Program-made: the position numbers and the translations under genes
Shown here: one piece after another, positions 1 to 12,500 of the stretch
Position numbering within the stretch: the stretch's first letter is position 1
Layout: each line of letters starts with the position of its first letter
The notes under the pieces: model-generated
Told to the model about the DNA's origin: nothing
The model's input: the letters and a program-made list of their open reading frames with translations, nothing else
Database searches by the model: none
From: Prosopocoilus inquinatus
Lineage: Eukaryota; Arthropoda; Insecta; Coleoptera; Lucanidae
Direction: 5' to 3'
NCBI GenBank assembly: GCA_036172665.1
Contig: CM069873.1
Location: forward strand, 30,806,001-30,870,000
Length of the DNA: 64,000 nucleotides

Positions 1-989
1 TTTTTATTAATGTTAGGACATTTTTCAGAAGCAATAAAAAATGTTTTTAGGAACACAGAATATTTAAACACAAGAACATAATAACAAGCAGAGAAACAAG
101 AATAATTCAAACACTAAATAAAAGCAATGAACAGTAATCATGCACTGTGCAATTTTTAACTGTGCCGTTATACATATATTTTATTGTTCGCATAGAGTTG
201 TGTAGAAATTATTATTGATATCCTTACGGATAGTAAACGACTATTTTGAGATCAAAGATCGATAATACTTTGAAAATATTTTAGGTGCAGACCTTCAATC
301 ATTGTTGTTTACAATGTATGTACATAAATGTTCAAAGCGCTCTCCGTCATTTAACATTTTATTATTCATTACTTTTATTTAGTGCCTGTCTTTTTCTCAT
401 TTATGTGTTTGTTTAGATTGGTTTTTATCTTCAGTTAATATACTCATTTTTCACCAAAATGTTCTCCTAATTGGATGCTTTGTAATCACTGTGAAAGAAT
501 GACGCCTTTCCGTTTAAATTTTTTTGGGAAACTGTGAGAAATTATTACTTTTGCAAATAACGCTCTCTAACTACTTTATAACATAGTAGCCGGAGTCGTT
601 GAATCGAAACTTTAAATCAGCTTAAAATTCACTTTCATATGAGCAGAAATTCGTTAATTTCTAAGTAAATAGTAATAATTGTAAGTAAATAATTTAACGG
701 TTTTCTCCACCTTTATTAACGGTGATACAATAATAAGTCTAAAATCAAGGTTGTGCAGAATTAGTTCAGGTTTCTAATGGTGTTATCAAAGCTGCACCTT
801 ATTTCGAGACCTTTGTCAGTAAAATTAATTTTTATTGTTGAGCCTATTGATTGCGCCCCCTTGCGGACAACTTAGATACTTAAAAATAGTTTCTTTGAAT
901 TTCTCTTGGTCACTTTGACAATAATTCTTTTCTACCGAAGCTGTAGGTATTACGGTTTATTATATTCCGCAAATTGCCGCCCATCTTGA
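1..989. other. AT-rich non-coding stretch
   Basis: No open frame, splice-bounded exon or paired inverted ends were seen here. It ends at a copy of the GACACCCGGTATA terminal motif (990-1002) that also ends the repeats at 5273 and 54003, so its last part may be one end of an unrecognised repeat. Confidence 0.5.
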
Positions 990-1051
990 GACACCCGGTA
1001 TATCCTGATAATTTGGCCAGGATGATTGACTTTTCTAGTTTGTCGCACTCA

Positions 1052-1099
1052 ATTGTAATGCACCAACGCCCAGCCGATTGGGCGTTAAATCATTACAAT
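1052..1099. repeat. Strong 48-bp hairpin
   Basis: An outer arm ATTGTAATG (1052-1060) pairs perfectly with CATTACAAT (1091-1099). An inner arm AACGCCCA (1065-1072) pairs perfectly with TGGGCGTT (1079-1086). The arms are separated by four unpaired bases on each side (CACC and AAAT) and closed by the loop GCCGAT. It lies between a CACCCGGTATA repeat end and the tail of the LINE that follows. Its role is unknown; it may be the end of a foldback element or a structured RNA. Confidence 0.8.
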
Positions 1100-1114
1100 G
1101 TTATTGTGTAATTT

Positions 1115-3181
1115 TGAATAATAATAATAATAATAATCTTTATTGTCTTTTCAGAGCTACAAAAGCCATAAGACTAGTCAAAAATACATAGATAAGCTTA
1201 CACAAGTAAACTTCAGTCAAAAAAAAAACATTTAGCAGTAAGAAACAATACAAAATCAATACAAAATATAAACCAACACTCACTTTAAAATTAACTGAAA
1301 CGAATGTCCCCCAAGCTGTACGGACACAGATCTATAAGAATTGATTTGATGCGCCTTTTAAAGGGCTTGACAAATTTTATACGTTTTACATCTTCAGGTA
1401 ATGAATTAAACATCTTCAAGCCATAAACCATTAAGCTTTTGTTAAAACAGGCGGATTTGTGAATTGGAATATTAAAATCTGATCTATTTCTTGTGTTATA
1501 AACGTGAAATTCACTATTTCTAGTGAAATTACTTTGATTTACAAAAATGTACTCCAAGAGCTTGAAGATATATAATCCGTACAATGTTAATATTTTGTAC
1601 TGCCCAAAATAAGTTCTACAGGATGTTCTATTGTCTACACCAGCGATCATTCTAATAACTCTTTTTTGAGAAATAAAGACATTTTTAAATTGCGATGATG
1701 AACCCCAGAAACAAATTCCATATGCTAATCTGCTTTCGATCTGTGTATAGTAAAATGATAAAATAACATTAGTAATCAAAACTTATTTTAACATTCTGGG
1801 TTGATAAGCTATGGAATTTATTTTTGATATGAGATTATTACAGTGTACCTCCCACGACAGGTTCTGATCAATAGTTACGCCTAGGAATTTAACAGAATTA
1901 AATGTAGTTAGCTTAGTGCTATTAATTGTAACGTCTAAATTCATGTCTTTTTTTATTTATTTTATGATGAAAATGCATATACCCAGTTTTGGTGGCGTTT
2001 AAATACAATCTGTTTTCAGTGGACCATTCCTGCAATTTACTCAGTACATTGTCACTCTCATTAACATTAGCAAGTACGGAAGTATCGTCCGCGTACATTA
2101 TGGAAAAGTGATTACTCAAATAAGTTGGAAGATTATTTATATAAAGAAGAAACAACACGGGGCCTAATACTGTACCTTGGGGAACACCCATTTCAATATC
2201 TAGTTTATCCGATAAACATTTATGGCGAACATTCTCAGAAGTATATGGTAGCTCAACATATTGGGTCCTCCCTTGAAGAAAAGAAGCGAACCAACTAAAA
2301 ACGACACCACGGATACCGTAACCTTCTATAGTTTGCAAAAGAAGCTCGTGATCGACGTAGTCAAAGGCCCTGCTGAGATCACAAAAGAACCCAACAGGAC
2401 ACTCGCCCGCGTCAACCGATGCAGTTACCTGTTTTACAAATTCGGCGATTGCCGTGTTTGTTGACCTCGCTGGCCTAAAACCATGTTGATTATCTACAGG
2501 ACGTCAAACTTATCTAGATAGCAAAGCAGTCTTTTTAACATGCAGTGTTCGAATATTTTCGAGAAACAAGGAGCTAGAGCAACAGGTCTGTAATTGGCGA
2601 TATTTTGCCTATCTAATTTCTTGTGAATGGGCACGATTTTACAAAATTTTAGTAGACTAGGAAATTTACCTTGAGCAAAGGACAAATTAATTAAATAAAC
2701 AAGAGGTTCAATAAAATGCTTAGCACATTTTTTGAATAATTTCATAGGGATATCATCGGGACCTGACGAACTTTTATTTTTGAATTATATTGATATTAAT
2801 TCCAGGCCTTCCTGTATTGTGAAATCTTTTATATACATTGATTCGGCCATCCTATTTACTACTGCTTTCTTGTTACTTGCAACATTTAACGCAGAAGTTA
2901 TTCTTAGGGGTTCCTCTTTAAAGAAAGAATTAAATTCATTAGCCACTTCCCTCGGGTTATCCACTATGTTACCATTGATTTGAAGTTCAATATTGTCACG
3001 ACAAGGTTTTTTATGTGTTAAATCTGAAACGATGTTCCACGCGGTTTTGAGTTTGTTAGAAGAAGAGGCAATCATATTGTCGAAATATTTCTTCTTTTCG
3101 CTTTTACAAAAGTTTTTATGAGTAGACCTAGCTGAGTTATAAGCTGCTTTATAATGTTTGTTTAATGAAATAATGTGTTTG
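1115..3181 (-). mobile_element. 5'-truncated non-LTR retrotransposon (LINE)
   Basis: On the minus strand the element runs from about 3181 to 1115. It ends in AATAAAG followed by an (ATT)n simple tail (1115-1137), the usual 3' end of this kind of LINE. Only the reverse transcriptase region and the 3' end remain; the endonuclease and ORF1 are missing, consistent with 5' truncation during target-primed reverse transcription. Domain order and the C-terminal FNSLPEDVK region suggest the broad jockey/CR1 assemblage, but the clade cannot be fixed by eye. No target duplication was found. Confidence 0.9.
1291..3181 (-). pseudogene. LINE reverse transcriptase, broken frames
   Basis: Conserved RT blocks follow in order. 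A linker region with NIVSDLTHKKP lies near 3020. The block ANYRPVALAPCFSKIFEH lies near 2590. The first catalytic block, FCDLSRAFDYVDHELL, lies near 2370. MGVPQGTVLGPVLFLLYINNL is near 2170 and the catalytic YADD box near 2095. The C-terminal thumb and tail region (RLAYGICFWGSS, FNSLPEDVKRIKFVKPFK) runs down to a stop at 1291. The reading changes frame at about 2500 and 1945, and an in-frame stop is present near 1783, so the copy is inactive. It would have primed reverse transcription of its own RNA. The family call is secure from the RT motifs. Confidence 0.92.
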
Positions 3182-4689
3182 GTGCCCGCAAAAGGACATA
3201 AATTTTATTCAAATTAAGTATAATTAATTCAATTTTTAAAGCCTATAAAATTTTGTAAAACAAGGAAAATTTTTAATAAAGTTACTTCTGTGGTATTTCG
3301 TATCGATATTAAGGAAATAATTAAAAGTCAATGTGACGTTGCGTCTGGCATGAACTTAAACACGGAAACTTTTTTAATTATAAACTCCGAAACTAATTTG
3401 ATAGAGAGGTAACGTTGTTTCGGTGCGAAATTAGGGCAGGTAATATAGCCAGAGAGGCCCTCAAGTGTTTTCAAAACACTAACATAATTTATTGCGTTAG
3501 GCATTCATTTATGCCGAAAATTTCGGCGTCCGAATTTATTCCTAAATTATTTATATTTGCAAAGTAGCTGCGTAAATATATTTTATTTTTCGAGTCGCCT
3601 CGCGCTTTGTATCGAGTTAAGGAGTTTAAAGGGAAAGGCAAATACTTAAAGCGAAAGCGCTCCGAGCCCTTTATGAATTATAAAGTCATTTGTGCGAGTT
3701 TTATTTAGACGGCGACAAAAACTGATTCAGGTTTTTTTTTTTGATTTCTGCCCTTTCTTGCATAAAACGGAGTTATTAAACTCTGCTGTAAAATGCAAAT
3801 TGCATACGTCCCGACATTTCTGTAATTTAAAACTTTCTCTTTGTTTTATTCTATCATTCTAAAACAAACATAATTCTCAGAAAAATTTAATATGAATCAA
3901 ACTTCTTGAATCACATAATTTTATTTTTAATTCTTTGGTTAAAAACATAATGAATTTGCTTTATTTCTGTTACAAAAAAAAGAAATAACTTTCACGCACA
4001 GAATCGTTAATTACAAGAGAAAAACAAATAGTGCCGTAGATTGTTTCAGCTGCATAACACTGGTAGCGTTATGTCACCTAAACCCGTCCATTTCTCTCCT
4101 AGTTTTTTTGGAAACCTATCGCTCTTTGATTACTTAGGTTGGTTAGGTTACTTATTTGCAGCTTTTACTGAGCAAGTTGCACTTTCCATTTTACCCGCAT
4201 CATCGAGTTTTCGACCAAAACGTCTGTGTAAATTTTTTACTTAACGCGTGGCCATGTTTCATCTTCAGTTCTGCCACCAATTTTCAAACTTTGTTACAGT
4301 CTAACTCGTTTGTATTTGTGGTAAACATTTCTGTTAGACAAATGGCAGTCCTGACTTCCTCTCAACTCCGCACGTTCATTTAGCCCTCGTTTCGGTGTAA
4401 AACTCTCTGATAAGGGGAGTACATCCATTAGAGTTTGCTCGTGCAGAAGCTAACTTTTTCCCCAAGGGCGAATTTTCTTCGCTTGAGAAACACTTCTTTG
4501 GTGTCAAGATTAGACGTTTATTACTGATTCGGACTGACTTGGTGAGTTCATTGTATTTTTTTTTGGAAATTTTACTTAAAATTTTTTGTTCTTGTAGACA
4601 AGTCGTATCCCGTTTCCGATTACAATAGTACTATTACATTTCCTGATCAGATAAATCACTGGGTATCAAACGGTCGTCCCGATATTTTA
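3182..4689. other. AT-rich non-coding stretch
   Basis: No supportable gene. The short frames near 4041-4383 lack coding character. Around 3520-3720 there is a slightly more GC-rich patch that could be a conserved non-coding block, but nothing specific is visible. Confidence 0.45.
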
Positions 4690-5273
4690 TTTGAAAGTCA
4701 TTTGAAATAAAGGGAGTGTAAAATTTCAATAAGACGTGCTTTATTTTAAATTATTTTCAAAGAAAATATGACGTATTTGGTATCAGCGTATTCAGAAAAA
4801 AATGTTCAGTTGAACTAAGCTAAGAAACATATGAGATTCTATCGAAAAAAATGAGTTAAGAGCTAATGAAAATTTCAAATACTGTAAAAATGTTAAAAAT
4901 CAAAATACCATCAAAGGAGCGATTTCTTCGAAACACTTGATCGCATTAGATAGAAAAAATGCGATTTATAGCTTTCTAGATTGAAAAATAAAAAAGTTTT
5001 TTTTCCGTTGTCATGGAAACCAAAATTAACAATTGATACGTATTCGGACTCGCAATGCTCCGCAGATTTTAAATATGTAAAAATATATAGGGTGTTCCAT
5101 TTAAAATAAGTAGGTGGATATCACTTCCGGCGAAACCGGAAATCCTACGACGACTATCAGTATGTCGAAAAATTCCATTTTTTGTTTAGTTTATCGTCTC
5201 CAAAATTCTGGTTAATCGATTAATAAATAAAGATTCTAGAAAGGTGAGCACATGGCGCGGGACACCCGGTATA
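4690..5273 (+). repeat. Dispersed repeat copy A (single arm), CACCCGGTATA end
   Basis: This is a near-identical direct match to 53417-54003, from TTTGAAAGTCATTTGAAA to the end GCGCGGGACACCCGGTATA. Internal landmarks include ACGTATTTGGTATCAGCGTA, TTGAACTAAGCTAAGAAACA, GTGTTCCATTTAAAATAAG, the hairpin ACTTCCGG-CGAAA-CCGGAA and AATCGATTAATAAATAAAG. It has no protein-coding capacity. At 53 kb the same sequence forms both arms of a foldback structure, whereas here only one arm is present. Its superfamily is not recognised. Confidence 0.9.
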
Positions 5274-5279
5274 TTTCAG

Positions 5280-5518
5280 TACATAGAAATGCAATTAAAT
5301 CGCGTAAAACAAGTACAAGGTCACAATGATATCTCGTTGTCGGAATTCTTGGAAATTCACTCGGGCTATCAACGTAGAGGCAGAGCAAAGCCACCTGCAG
5401 ATGAGCAGCAATATTATAGTAAATTATGCAATCGCTTGGGGATTTTCCGTTCATGTAAAATGCAGTCGGATGATGTTCTTCTCTATCATAAAAAATCAAG
5501 GGAGAGAGCCTCTAAAAA
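5280..5518 (+). CDS. Candidate exon of unrecognised gene, or pseudo-exon
   Basis: A TATATTTCAG acceptor ends at 5279. From TAC at 5280 a frame stays open to 5585, reading YIEMQLNRVKQVQGHND, LSEFLEIHSGYQRRGRAK, QYYSKLCNRLGIFRS and SRERASKK. A GTATGT donor at 5519 would end the exon just before the sequence becomes T-rich and non-coding in character. Codon choice (TCG, CGC, GGC, CTC) is unlike the surrounding AT-rich DNA. The protein is charged, without signal or membrane segment, and I do not recognise it. The acceptor lies only six bases beyond the end of repeat copy A. It may be a real exon, a gene fragment, or part of an unknown element. Confidence 0.4.
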
Positions 5519-5585
5519 GTATGTTACCAGAGAAGTTCAGAGTTCCTTACTTGTTTGTCTGTTTACACGTTTTCTTTATTTTTAA

Positions 5586-8500
5586 ATTTTTCTGAGTTTG
5601 CGAATGAAGAAACAACTCTTCACGGTGTGCTTTTTCTTTTTAGTTCTTGGTAGTTGTAACTACGTTTTTATTAATTTTATTCAGAGTTTCAAGAAAGATT
5701 CCAGCCAGTGTTGGTGGTTAAAACAAAATTCATTATTGTGCATAAGGGAAAAGCTATTCTCTAACAAAGGCTTTTTAGTTTTGTACTGATTATTGGCCTC
5801 TTTCTTTCCGAACCATTTTCTGTTTACTACTGTGTTTTCATTGTTATTTCTTTTACTCTAGGTTTTTCGTTTTCGTGGTTAATGCTTAGTATACTTTTTT
5901 TGTATATATTTCAATTTGTTCAAATTTTTATTAATATATTTTATAAATAAAAATTTGGATTTTTTTTTAAATAAGTAAGTAAAGCATTTATCTGAGGTCA
6001 AAGGAGACTCAAATCAGAAAATCAGAAAGAGAAGGAGCGAACCAATTTTCGACAATTCTGAAAATACAAGTAAACGCCATTCGAACAAACCTGTGGAAAA
6101 CGAAGTGCAATTCAAGTGTCTGGCTTTTTCTCCAAAAACCAGAGCGCTACTAACAAAGAAAATAGAAATGTAACTTTGTACGGACTGTTAATAATTGAGG
6201 GCGAAAAGGGGATGAAGAGCTGGTCGTTTCGTTCTGACTTGTCTGAAGTAACCATCTTTGTTTTTTGTTATTCTGTCACCTTTTCAATCCCCCGGTCGCA
6301 CGTTTTTACATTAAAAAATGATTCACATAAAGTTGCTGATGATGTAAGGAGGGTTACAGCTATGATTTTGTCAGTGCAAGCTTGTTGGTATCAATAATAA
6401 ATATTTTTTTGCAATTTCATATTTTCATAACCCTAGTATACTTCAATGTATTTTATCAAGCCGTAGTTTCACAATTTCGGGCTTCACAAAGGAAGGCGGC
6501 AGCAGAAAAAGAAATTTACAACCTCTTTATGGACATACCGCCGACGCTCTCGTTTCAATGAATCCCAGTTAAAGAAAAGAGTGGGCTATTTATGGTTCTA
6601 GAAATGATAGAAAAAGATGAGTACTATTGGTTATAATTTCTAGATTTTGTTATGCGCTTGGTTAATATTAAATAATCACTCTTTTTGTTATATACGACGG
6701 AGTATAAATTAGTCCACGTGAACTCGGAAATTTCTACAAATTGAATGGAGGCGTTTTTATTGTCCATTTAGCATTTCTTTGTAAAAATACCTCCATATTT
6801 TCTTATACTGCGAAACTAGGACTTGATAAAGTACAACTGACTATAACTACGTCCCTATCATATCGGTTCGGGCACTTATTATGAATGACCCTGTATAATA
6901 AAAATTTAAACATTTCCTTCTGAATACTTACCTTAATATTACCAACTGTAATTCATTTATACTGTATACTTTATATTGCTAAAAATATATGATAGTTTTA
7001 ACAAAAATAATTCTTCTGTAACACTACGTGACTGTAAGCAAATCAAAGTTAATGAGTGAAAAATCGTGCTTTTCCGTAGCACTACAATTTCCCAGCGTGT
7101 TCAGTTTTCCGTGAAGAAATTAAACGTCAGAAGTAAAAGCTCGCCTATTTGTAATAATAAAACCGATTCGCTTCGGCACTTTCATAAGTTTCTCTGTATT
7201 TCTCCGCCAGCATGCTCTATGATAAATGTTTAACATAGTGAGGGAAAGCTTTTTCGTGTTACTTTCCGTTGCCCGTTTTTTATGCTCCTCCATTGCTCAT
7301 AAGTTTTATTATTTTCCATCTTATTCCCTTCGCAGGAGTCATACCTGTTTTATTGCTGCAAGGCCGGAGGATTGTCGGCATACGTATTATCTCTCCTTTA
7401 AATGCATTATGTGTATCACGCGAGAATTTATTACAAAAGCACAGTTTAATGTAGTAAAAGCATGTACAATCGGCTTTAGTAATTAATAGTTACGTGGGTG
7501 AATAGCAAGTTTTTTTATGCGGTTAGATACAAGGTAAATCCGTCTTTGTTAGTACGAGACTGTGTTTAACAACAGGAAATTTCTGTTCGTGACACCCTAT
7601 TACACAATAATTATTGGTGGAACTATACCTTGCAACAGCTTCGAGAATATTGAGAACACTGAGTTGCCATGTCAAGCAATTTACTCTTGATTATGTATTA
7701 AGTAAGCGAACACTGAACAAATGAAATTCAAAATCACTAATTATTTTATTACGCCTCGATATGGGATGCTAGTGATATTTATTATTATTTCCTCCATTTC
7801 ATAAATTTGAGAAAAAATCAAACAGTTATACACAAAATTAATAAAACATTCAAAAGTCTACTATTAAAATCACAAAGTAATAATAAATTTTAATAAATAT
7901 GTTCTTGCTAATTCCGAAGTTTATTACTCCTAATTTTCTAATTAACGTGTATTAAGTATTCTCGTTAGCAGCAATTATATGTAAATCGCATTACAGTATC
8001 GTGTTGACTAATACACTTTTTCCTGCAATACACTACTTTGTTATTCACAGAAAAAAAATTTGAAACACATACAGCAATAAAACCAAAGTCATTACCATTT
8101 TTTTTCGTTGTGATAACTTGCCTTATGAAAGCTTCCGTGACTTAATAAACGAACATGCAATAAAATAGTTGGCAACTTGTCGAAAGAAATTTACAATATA
8201 GAAATAACTAAACAAATATGGTCCTTAATTTTCTATTTTGTTTTTTGGAATGACTTCATAGACGAGCTTAAATCATTTTTCTACGAAAGTTTCGCTATTA
8301 TTAAATAAGGAAAAAGTATGAAGTTGGTTCTTGTATAAAAAACTTCAACGTAGTTTTGTATTTAATTTAATAATGGAAACTAGTGGCAATAACCGCTAAG
8401 CATAATCACATGAGAAACTTTGGTCCTCTCATGAGTCGAAAGCACATTACCTTAAAAAGTAAATTAACGCGAATAGCGAAAGCACTAGGAAAGCAGCCGT

Positions 8501-9239
8501 CATCATATTACGTATACACGTCCAGAATCAGGAGCCAACTCCCGTAAATTTTCATAAAAATATTAAACTTTTTTCCGCAAGGTCTTAACTTAAAACCGTA
8601 TCAAAGTTTCTAATGAAAGTTCCGGAACTGTTGTTTATGTATTTTCCGACAATTACCGTCCTGGGATAACTCATTACGTGATTTTGTAGACTCTTCAGAT
8701 TTTAAAAAAGTTTTCGGCGAGCTGCTGCTTTTTATGGTCATGAAATACAAGACCTTCCTCGAAAGATGTTTCTTTATTTTTTTATTTATGGCTTGACGTG
8801 AAGCTGTTGTAAAAAGTCAAGTTTGAAATGTGTTACCATACTTAAATCACTCGATTCTTCCACATAAAAAAACATGACCAACGCATTTAGTATCAAATTT
8901 ATAGTTAACTTCAGAAGGCCATGGCATTAAAAATAATATTTTCAAATTTAAAAAATTTCGGCAGATATTTGAATGGAGTTAACAAGAAAACGTTTTTAAG
9001 CCATACTCATCGACTTGAATGAAATTTGGTAAATATGTTTTAGACCTTATGACCTTATACAAATAACAATTTTCACTTCGTACTAGAAATGCATTTAGAA
9101 TGATAATGGAGGTAGAAAATTTTTAAAAATATATCATCGAGGTGTAAAGAAGAATGTTAAGCAGGAAAAGAAAAGAAAAAAAAATGTCGATATAAATAGA
9201 ATTTCAATCTTAACAAATGTAAGCTATCACATAGATAGA
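5586..9239. other. Long AT-rich non-coding stretch
   Basis: No gene, RNA or paired repeat ends could be supported. Short frames at 5598, 6116 and 7226 are low in complexity or end quickly. The T-rich part around 5600-5900 resembles antisense remains of LINEs but has no diagnostic motif. Confidence 0.4.
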
Positions 9240-9287
9240 GATGGAAGGTGAAAAGGAAATGCAGAATGAAAATTAATTAGTTTTAGA

Positions 9288-9316
9288 GGGTATTTCGAAG
9301 AGCCCATGAAATACCC
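9288..9316. repeat. Small hairpin
   Basis: GGGTATTTC (9288-9296) and GAAATACCC (9308-9316) form a perfect nine-base stem with an 11-base loop. It lies just upstream of the LINE fragment and has no known role. Confidence 0.5.
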
Positions 9317-9419
9317 CGACAGTAATTAAGTGAAGGAGATCAAAGCTTGAAGACGCCAAACGAATCTCAAATAGATCATAAAGTAAAAAAACCACAGACT
9401 TTCAAAAATAATTAAAAAA

Positions 9420-9570
9420 GAGAGTGGAATCATAGGTGAAATTCTAAAAGGAGGAGGTGAATTAATAAGAATTAGATTAAAGAAGTTAATCAAGCCAATC
9501 TATGAAGAGGAGAGGATCCAGACAGTTTGGAGAAATGCGGTGATCTGTTCTGTATAAACCGGATTATACC
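9420..9570 (+). pseudogene. LINE reverse transcriptase fragment
   Basis: The frame from about 9432 reads GEILKGGGELIRIRLKKL, then IKPIYEEERI and WRNAVICSV before a stop. This matches the N-terminal RT segment of RTE/jockey-like LINEs, in which a GEILK-GG-L block is followed by W---ICP-YKKGD. Here the KKGD block is lost. A-rich sequence continues to about 10900 and may be further decayed LINE, but no YADD box was found. It is an inactive remnant, and its clade is uncertain. Confidence 0.6.
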
Positions 9571-12500
9571 TCTATTGAAAGGAACTAGTGTGTAAAATTG
9601 TGGCTCTACAGATAAGAGATCACACAAATCTGTCTGCAATATCTTCCTATCAATTATCCGTGTATTGTTTTTCAACTTCTTGGTATTAAAACGTGGTCAT
9701 TTTCTCTTCTCAATTTGAATCTCATTAATTTCAGAAAGAGGCAGGAAGAAACAAAAGCTACTGTTGGTAATGTTCTTTTTGAGAGTGTTGATGTTGCTGT
9801 TTTCACTGACTCTACTCCGAGAGATTAGCAAATATTTAACTTCTTCATTGGAAAGTGAGATAATATCGTTATCAAGGTAATGATACCAATTTTTATGGAA
9901 CAACTTGGATCTCGTAAAGAACAAACAGCAAAGCCAAATGAACACCATACAGATGAGGCTCTTGAGATGAAAGAAGAAACAAAAAGAAACGAAACAACTC
10001 CAAAAGTAACCAGTAAAGCATTTGAAAGGATAAATTCAAAAGGTAAAAAAGTTTCTTGTGAACTTTAACTTGATAAGAAATTAGGGAAGATTTTGCAAAG
10101 GAAAATTAACCACTGACTAGATTTTTACCGTTTTTGCACTTAACAAATAGTTTAGTGTGTGAGAAAGCTAGAATTGCCATTAGAATTGATTAATTTTGCT
10201 AAACATGACTAACAAGAACGCTTAGTAAAGTCGGTTGAAGGAAAATTGAAAACTTCTAATGTCCATGGAGATTTCCACTAGCCTGACTTATTTCGACAGT
10301 ATTACTTAATCTAGTTTTGGAAGAGTAAAACAAATACAAAAGCGATGATTTACTGCAGAAGACATTGAGGGTAACAAGATCTAAAAAGAACGAAAAGAAT
10401 TTTTCATAAGATTGGAATCTTAGCACAGTTCTACACTCTCAAGTTGCTAGCTCAAATGCTTTAATCCAAAAGCCAATAATAAAACTAAAGGAAGAAGAAG
10501 TATTAGTATATTTTTCTAATTGTAATGTCCTTTTTTTTAACTTCGTTTCAAGTTAAAAGGATTTTGTTATGGCACCGCACCTTGTATTCATCGGACCTAG
10601 AAACTAACAATGGCAAAAACAAAGTTCAGTTTATACAGAATAATAATTCAACTTTCTCTGCTTTACGAACGTAAAGTCTACATCAGATAGAATAAGTAAG
10701 AATAAGAAAATAGAGAGTTAGAAAAGAAATGGTTTAAGGAAAATGCATGGAGGTGTGAGAGATACTCTAGGACAATAACGTAAAAGAACAAATGAAATTA
10801 AAAAAATGTTTGGAATGCCTGAAAAGCCACAATAAGTACAAGCGTAACGTACGCAATGGTTTGGACCCATATTTAGAATAGACGAGATGGGGTGTTTCGG
10901 GCTAAAAAGCAAGTGTTCGTGAAGACGAATTTAATAATAATAAAATAAAACGATTTGGTAAAATGTTCGTCACGTAACCCTTTCAGTGGTCTATTAGAGG
11001 ATAAGTTAGTCAGACTTATGAAAGGGAAGAGAATCGAATCGAACATCGCAATTATATTGTCTTGAGCAATAAAATATAATTCTCCATAGCAAGGCATGTC
11101 GTACGGAATTGCCAAAAGATGTATTTGCTCACTGTTCTTTTGGGAAATGTGAAATTAGCAATAGACTAGGAAAGTAAACGTCACAGAAGGCGGAGCTGAG
11201 TCGCTTACTATCTTTGTCTAATAAATCAGACATGTGTCGTAAATTACCGTCGCTGTAACGCTGGAGTTGACCTGAACATAACATTTAAGTATGTTAAGAC
11301 AACGAGATTAAACAAAATATTACAGTTTTATAAGTTGATATCTTTCTCACAGGCATTTTTTTAAATATTGCTTTGTTAGGTTATGTTTATTAATGGTTTG
11401 TTGACCTGCAGCTGAACTAAGCTCAGACAAGCATTTTATACATTTTTCTAATAACAAATAAATTAACTAATTACGTACAATAAGCACAACTAAAATAATT
11501 GTATTGAAGCTTTTCATCCGAAGTTTTAGTGGTAAGCAAAAGTTTACACTACAGCTCTCTGCGAAGCGAGTATTTTCAGTTTGTTTGGTGTAACCCATCC
11601 ATTTTTACAGTCCAATAGATTCCGTTTCAAAATTCGCGCGCCAGGACTGCCCACTTTCCAATCTATTAGGAATATCATCCAATTGCCTGTAGAAGTTGAA
11701 CCTATTTAACGTTTAAAAGAGGTCATTAAAACGTCGTATTACGTACAAGAAGGAAGTTCGAAGCTTTGGAGTTAAAAATATCTATGTTCGTTTAACTCCT
11801 AATATACACCTGGATGCGCAAGAAGTGGTTTCAATTCACTTTATTTCCAAGCTCTCAAACTTCTGGTTTTGGTGAAAGACATTACTTATCCTCATATGGC
11901 AAGTTATTTTTTAATCTGTGTATTTTTCCCAAAATCATCTGTAGAGCACCGCTGAGAGAGACCAGATGTTTTAAATACTTCTTCTTTGAGAGACAGTTTG
12001 GGGCATAATATTTCAAGAAGACGTTGGAAATTGTGTCCACCAAAACCTCCATTTTTCTTTTAAAATCTTAATCATTGTTACTTTTACCACCAAAAAATCT
12101 ATCAAAAGTCAAAAAGTTCCAATTGAAAGTTTCAATTTTTAATATGTATATTTGGATAGAATATAAAAAGAAATTTGAATATTGCAGTGCATACTGCATT
12201 GCGGCACAGTTATGCAAAGCTGTAACTTTATAATCATTTACAAAATTCCGTTGATTACTTTGGCCAAAATGTGAATGTGCATAACTTTTAATAACCCAGA
12301 GAGATGCGGTTATCAACTTAATAGGTTCGCGTTTGGAAGTTTGGATTTGTCCCTGTTGTGTTTCGGTGCTGTCCCAACTTTTCGCCTATTAAGCTCGACG
12401 TCACGTCACCCCTATATTGTTACGCTCAACTAGTTTTTGATTTAAACAAACTTCCCAAAGAGTCGTCGGCGCGATAGGGAAATTTATGGCCTTCATTGTT

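Noticed and set aside
4130..4155. TTAGGTTGGTTAGGTTA, similar to the insect telomere repeat TTAGG
   Set aside because: Only two imperfect units; not a telomeric array.
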